Assembly (NCBI GenBank): GCA_039000515.1
Contig: JBCFYV010009977.1
Location: 1 to 64,000, forward strand
Reading direction: 5' to 3'
Source: Timema cristinae
Taxonomy: Eukaryota > Arthropoda > Insecta > Phasmatodea > Timematidae
Length of the DNA: 64,000 nucleotides
The first letter of the stretch is position 1. The number at the start of each line of letters is the position of its first letter. A program made the translations under genes and the position numbers. The notes under the pieces were generated by a model. It had not been told where the DNA came from. It saw only the letters and a program-made list of their open reading frames with translations, and did no database searches. Below, piece by piece: positions 59,406-64,000 of this stretch.

Positions 59406-61754
59406 AGGATTTTTTATTTAATAAATACAGTTTTTTTTAAATATGACCATTGTTCAAATTTTAATTAAAATACATATTTTAACTTTAAAAAAAATCTAAA
59501 TCTTCAGGAAATAGCCAAAAGAGACATCTTTATGGAAACAGAGACATCAAATTTTTGAAAAGGTATTTTTGGGGGTAATCATGGAAGAAAAATCATAAAA
59601 ATTATTTTAAAACGTTGAAATTCAATATTTTATTCTTTTTAATTGGGTTTTTATTTTTCAGAAACCAAATAGATTTCGTTGTAACAAATAACCTTTATTT
59701 TAACAGGATAAAAATTTACAAATCTATTTAATAATAACTACGATCAGATTTTAGGAGTTTAGTTAGTACAAGTATTTTAGATATTTGGTGGAGTTCCCCT
59801 TTAAAAAGGGTATTATACAAAGGCTCCATGCCAGTTCTGAAGTTGTGCACCGTGCCCGCGGGTGAGGCGAAGTGGAGCTTAGATGAATGAAAAAGTCAGA
59901 GACAAACCACCCAGTTTAGAGAAGAAACACTCTGGGAATTGGGCAAGCGCTTATCCTCTTTTACTCTATCATTTCTTTCTCCACGAGACAACACTCCTTG
60001 AACACACTGAAAGAATGTTGACTCATCTTAGGGGAGACAGCCAAAGAAAAGAACAGTAAAACATCATGCACTTCGTTCGCTCTTACGGTTCTTTACAGGC
60101 AGTGGACTGGCCGTCTCTGTTAAACCCAAAGGGTTTTAGCCCGTTGAGCGGGAAAATTGATATTTTTTACACAAAGCCCAAAAATAAAAAAAAAAAAAAT
60201 TTATAAAACCCTCTTGAAACATTTTTTTACAAAACATGAAACATTTGTTTACGAAACAAAATTTTTTTTGACAAATAGTGAAAAAATTTTTAGAAAGTTT
60301 TTTCAAATTTTTTTTTGGGTTAAACATGGGTTAAAAAGGGCCCCCCCTATTGACGAAATTGTAACGTTATGAATGATATTCATGTTAAGAACTTAGTCCG
60401 CATGGTCCGAGTGATTTTAGACATGAGTTTGGGTAACTTTGTAAACTGTACTCTAGACCAAGAATGCCATTTATCTTGTCCAAATAAAAATTTGTAATAC
60501 ATGAAAAAGTTTTTTTCAATTTCCTTCAAAATGTTACAAAAAAACAATTGCCTAAACAATGAAAAAAAGTTTTGAAATATTTTTATGGTGAAACAAAAAA
60601 ATTTTTTGCCGAGTTTATTCCGTTCACGATGGGTTTTTTTTTCCTGATACATTTCGAAAATCATATGTTTATTTTTTTGGGTTCCCAAACATGTAAAAGA
60701 TCACTTTTTGTTTAAATGTAAAGTTTAATTACTTTTTAATATTACTTTTAAAAATTTACGTAAACTTCGTTTTCTCATACTTTTTATTTTTTTAAATAAT
60801 TTTTCACCCAAATTGAAACAAATTTTAAACAAATTAAAATGCTTATTTTTCGTTTTGGAACGTTACGTTTTGGTAATTTAGTGCCCATCAATATTTTTTA
60901 ATAGGCCGTATTTACTTGGAAAAGCAAAAATTGTTGTAATTTTTTTACATACAATAAATGTTTTTTATATTTTTTTTTCGTAATTTGAAATTTTAACTAA
61001 AATAAAAAATATTTCATCAATGCGTGTCTGCAATTGTAAAAAATTGTTTGCCGTTATGTTCAAACCATAGGTTTAGATTCTTAGTCACCTTTTTTGAAGA
61101 TTTTTTTCTTTAAAATTTTTTTGGAAAGTGGTTTTAAGTTTTTTTTTAAGGGAATAAAACTATAAATAGCTTTGTGCCCGACCTAAAATAAATATATAAA
61201 TAATATTGTAAATTATGTGGTTGCTAACATTAATTATTCCCAAATCTGTTTTCATTCCAGCACCAAAAGGATAGAGCAGTGTTGGCGTAGTGATATATTA
61301 GGGATACTTCAGAACATTTCGAGTGTCATACGGTAAACTAGTCGTGAATGACTTATAGTAAAAAAAAGGATATTTTTAAAACCCCCCCGAACGGGTAAAA
61401 AGGGCGCGGCAAAAATTTTATTATTTTTAAGGATTTTTTTTTTTATCTGGAACGCTTTTCAAATGGTACCTTTTCTTAATTTTCTTATCAAGTCAGGATT
61501 TTAAATTTAAACCCAAAATTTTTTTTAGGGGAAATTGGGGCACTTTTAAGACAGCTGCTAGTGGGTGCTCTGAATAAGATCACGGGTTTAAAGTAGGATG
61601 GTTAAAGTTTATCATTGGTAATTAGTGGGTGGAAAACTGGGGGATGTTTGTGCGCTGAATTAGGTTGGTTTTTAAGATAACAAAGATTTTATAAAGGTAC
61701 GCTAAAACCATTTTTAAAAACTGTGATTGTAATTTAAAAAATATGATTTTCCAT
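59406..61754. other. AT-rich, homopolymer-laden stretch
   Basis: Only a SINE end fragment at 61,378-61,412 ('ccccccgaacgggtaaaaag', 'ggcgcggc') is recognisable. Open frames near 60.1-60.7 kb are F, K and N rich, as expected from A/T runs. I recognise no gene. Confidence 0.5.
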
Positions 61755-62645
61755 AGTTTCAATTACTATGACCCCTAACCTAAAAAAGTGTTTTTTTTTT
61801 GCAAGCCCCCTGCGTTGTTTTGTTTAACCCCCAAAATTAAAAGTATATTAATAAACAGCGAAAAAAGAAAATTTGATTTTGATTTAAAAATTTTTATAAA
61901 GCGTTTTATTAAAAATTGAATAAAAAGAATTTTTCATTTTTATGAAAAAACCCCTTTGGGTCTTTACAGAAGGAAAAATTTTCTATTCTGCAAATTTTGA
62001 GTCAAATAATTTTCATAGCAAAAATTTTAGTAGTATTTAAAAAAAAAAAAGACTTTTGTTTGAACTATATTTTTTTTAAACAAAAGTTTCTAATATTTTA
62101 ATATAAAAATAAAAAATTTTGTGAGCTTTTGTTGAAAGAGATACTACTTAAGTTGTAAAGCAATAATTTTCCCCAAAGCCATAGAGTAATTACATATAAG
62201 TAAGTGTCTCAAAAAGTTTATGTTGTTTTTCTTTTTAAAACCCCTTAGGAAAATGTTTTTACAACAAAGACTATATTCATTTTTAAACTCAAAGCATATT
62301 AACATTTTTTTTGGGCAAAATTTTAAATGAAGAAATTAAAAAGCAATGCGATGACCTGAAGATGTGAACACATAAAAAATGTAAAAATTTTAACCGGAAT
62401 TTAAAAAATTTTAAAAGAAGTGTTGAAAACCCCGGGATCTTTTTTTATCGTCCAAACATACAAAAAGGGACTTAATTCTATAAAAAAAAATTTTAAAAAA
62501 ATTTAAAAAAGGACTCAAAAAACTTTTAATAAATATAGTGTAATTTAAGCTTGGGTTTTGTGTTTTATTATTTCGTTTTAGAATTTACGAGTTTTTAGTA
62601 AAAATCTCCATTTTCAAACAAATACGAGAAAGTCCGTGCGGGGGG
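61755..62645 (+). repeat. CTGTCTG dispersed repeat, long copy 2
   Basis: Parallels 28,240-29,195: 'actatgacccctaacctaaa' at the start, 'ttttgtgagctttt' with 'agatactacttaagttgtaa' in the middle, 'aagcaatgcgatgacctgaa' later, and 'gagaaagtccgtgcgggggg' at the end. The start motif itself is decayed. Confidence 0.7.
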
Positions 62646-64000
62646 GCCTACTTTTTTTTTTAAAATTTAAATTTTTTTCATTTCCAGCAATTTGAATCAA
62701 AATCTACGAGGGGATTTAATATTTCCCCTTTTAAATTTTTGGTTAGGTGAAATTTTTTTCTTCGACCATTGTGTCCCCATGAAAGAAAGTACAGTAAGTT
62801 CAACGTTTTCCGGACCTGTCCCAGGCAAATTTTGGGGCCCCCTGCAAATTGTAAATGTGGGCCCCCTGGTTTTTTTAAAAATAAAATATTAGAGTAGCGA
62901 ATTGCTCCGGGGTAAATTTAATAAAAAATCAAACTAAAACAAAATAGTTAATCAAAAAATCTCTTTCGTTTTTGAAACCTTAAAACTTCGCTTTCAAAAA
63001 ACCTTTTAAAAAGAAAAAAAGAAAATTTAACATATAATTAATATATTTTATACTCTCCTAAATAATAATTTTTAACAGTAATAAAAAAAATTTAAAAAAA
63101 AAAATAATAAAATAATTAATAATTTTTTTTTTTCCGATTTCAAAATGGTTTTTCTGACAAAAAAAAATGGCTCCATGGTAAAAAGTGGGAACTATGCTTT
63201 GAGACTCATCGCCCTACCCACCCCAGAATAAAGAGTAAACGGTCTATATGGCAGCATCCCCAGCCTATATACCCACGCTGAAGTGTGCGATATTTAAAAA
63301 AAAGCCCTTTTCAGCTAACTGGTTGGAGAGTGGGGCTGTGGTAAAGCAACTATCACACGAACTTGCTTGTGCTAGAATCAAGTGGCTACTAAACAGATAT
63401 CTTTTAACTATAGCGGGGACTGAATTTTCCCACTCGTTGGACCACCCGATATTTTGTAAAAAAACTATTTTGTAAAAAACGGAAATTTGTACCACGGAAA
63501 TTAAAAATCCACAAAAAGGGGAATTTGACCCTTTCGAAGGGTCCCCATTCCAATATTTTTTTAAAAAAACTTTTGTGAAAAATGGGAAATGTACCCACTG
63601 GAATTTATCCACAAAAATGGAATTTACCACAGGAAGGGTTTCCCATTCGAAGTTTGTAAAAACTCTTTTTGTGAAAAATGGGAATGTACCCAAAAAAGCC
63701 CTTGAGGTTTAACAAAAGGGAAAACGCTTAACTTAAAAACCTGTCACATTCGGTAGGGGCAGCGGAGAAAACTTCTTAAATTACTAATTGTATACTAGAG
63801 TTCAGCCTTGTCAAAAAATATTTTCTTAAACATGAAGTATTTATTCTCTTTAAAAATTGCCTGCATACTAAAAAAATAAATTTCAACTTTTTTAATGGTA
63901 AGATCTTTTTTTTAGGGCAATACATTTTAAAGTTGTATATACTTCTATAATTTTTAAAGAATAAATCAATTATTTTTATTTGGGAACAGACTTTACCACA
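62646..64000. other. AT-rich terminal stretch
   Basis: No gene recognised. 63,400-63,690 contains three or four imperfect ~75-85-bp units around 'tgtgaaaaatgggaatgtac', which explain the overlapping minus-strand open frames there (63,265-63,693). Confidence 0.5.

Noticed and set aside
60136..60688. F/K/N-rich open frames on both strands
   Set aside because: Expected from A/T homopolymers in low-accuracy sequence. No domain or consistent frame.
63248..63693. Minus-strand open frame of 142 codons with repeated 'MGTFPFFTK'-like phrases
   Set aside because: It follows a short imperfect tandem repeat in low-quality sequence, overlaps other frames, and matches no family I know.

Overview
This is a eukaryotic, AT-rich, intron-less, repeat-dominated window. 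It contains no bacterial-type genes, and I recognise no host protein-coding gene. The mix of mobile elements, plus a short AACCT-like tract near 15.17 kb resembling the arthropod TTAGG telomere repeat, suggests an arthropod, but this is only a weak inference. All recognisable coding sequence is transposon-derived and decayed: a LINE reverse-transcriptase tail (2.05-2.64 kb), a ZMYM1/DUF4371-type hAT relic (3.6-5.6 kb), a BED-finger hAT transposase (18.2-20.2 kb, minus), a THAP-domain fragment (41.65-41.80 kb, minus), and Tigger/pogo-type fragments (44.9-45.4 kb, duplicated at 47.57-47.94 kb; and 51.7-52.0 kb).

Layout. 0-6 kb: AT-rich sequence, LINE tail and ZMYM1-like relic. 6-8.6 kb: a dispersed ~65-bp repeat and a SINE. 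8.6-10.4 kb: a 40-44-bp minisatellite with a 370-bp higher-order repeat. 11-15 kb: several SINEs. 16.04-22.83 kb: what looks like one hAT transposon, with inverted ends, subterminal minisatellites, a near-complete but broken transposase and four SINEs inside it. 23.2-24.7 kb and 37.0-39.5 kb: two copies of one dispersed repeat. 27.6-29.2 kb: a repeat also present near 61.7-62.6 kb. 31.9-32.4 kb: a possible LTR and primer-binding site.

The most notable structures are two non-coding foldback elements, 33,316-35,183 and 37,133-38,146. Each is a large inverted repeat built of ~160-200-bp subrepeats and each is bounded by a perfect 9-bp target-site duplication. For the second, the other copy of the repeat it landed in (23.35 kb) preserves the un-inserted site. 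This supports a mobile element related in structure to Foldback/MULE elements.

At least three tRNA-derived SINE families are present. The commonest has about 20 full or partial copies, a tRNA-like head and a tail ending in a CCCGAACGGG hairpin followed by (TAA)n or (TTA)n.

Assembly caution: a 100-N gap (47,453-47,552) is flanked by a ~2.45-kb direct repeat that looks like an unmerged contig overlap. The sequence from roughly 50.5 kb to the end, and the first ~0.7 kb, has homopolymer runs and small indels that look like poorly polished long-read sequence. Reading frames there should not be trusted.
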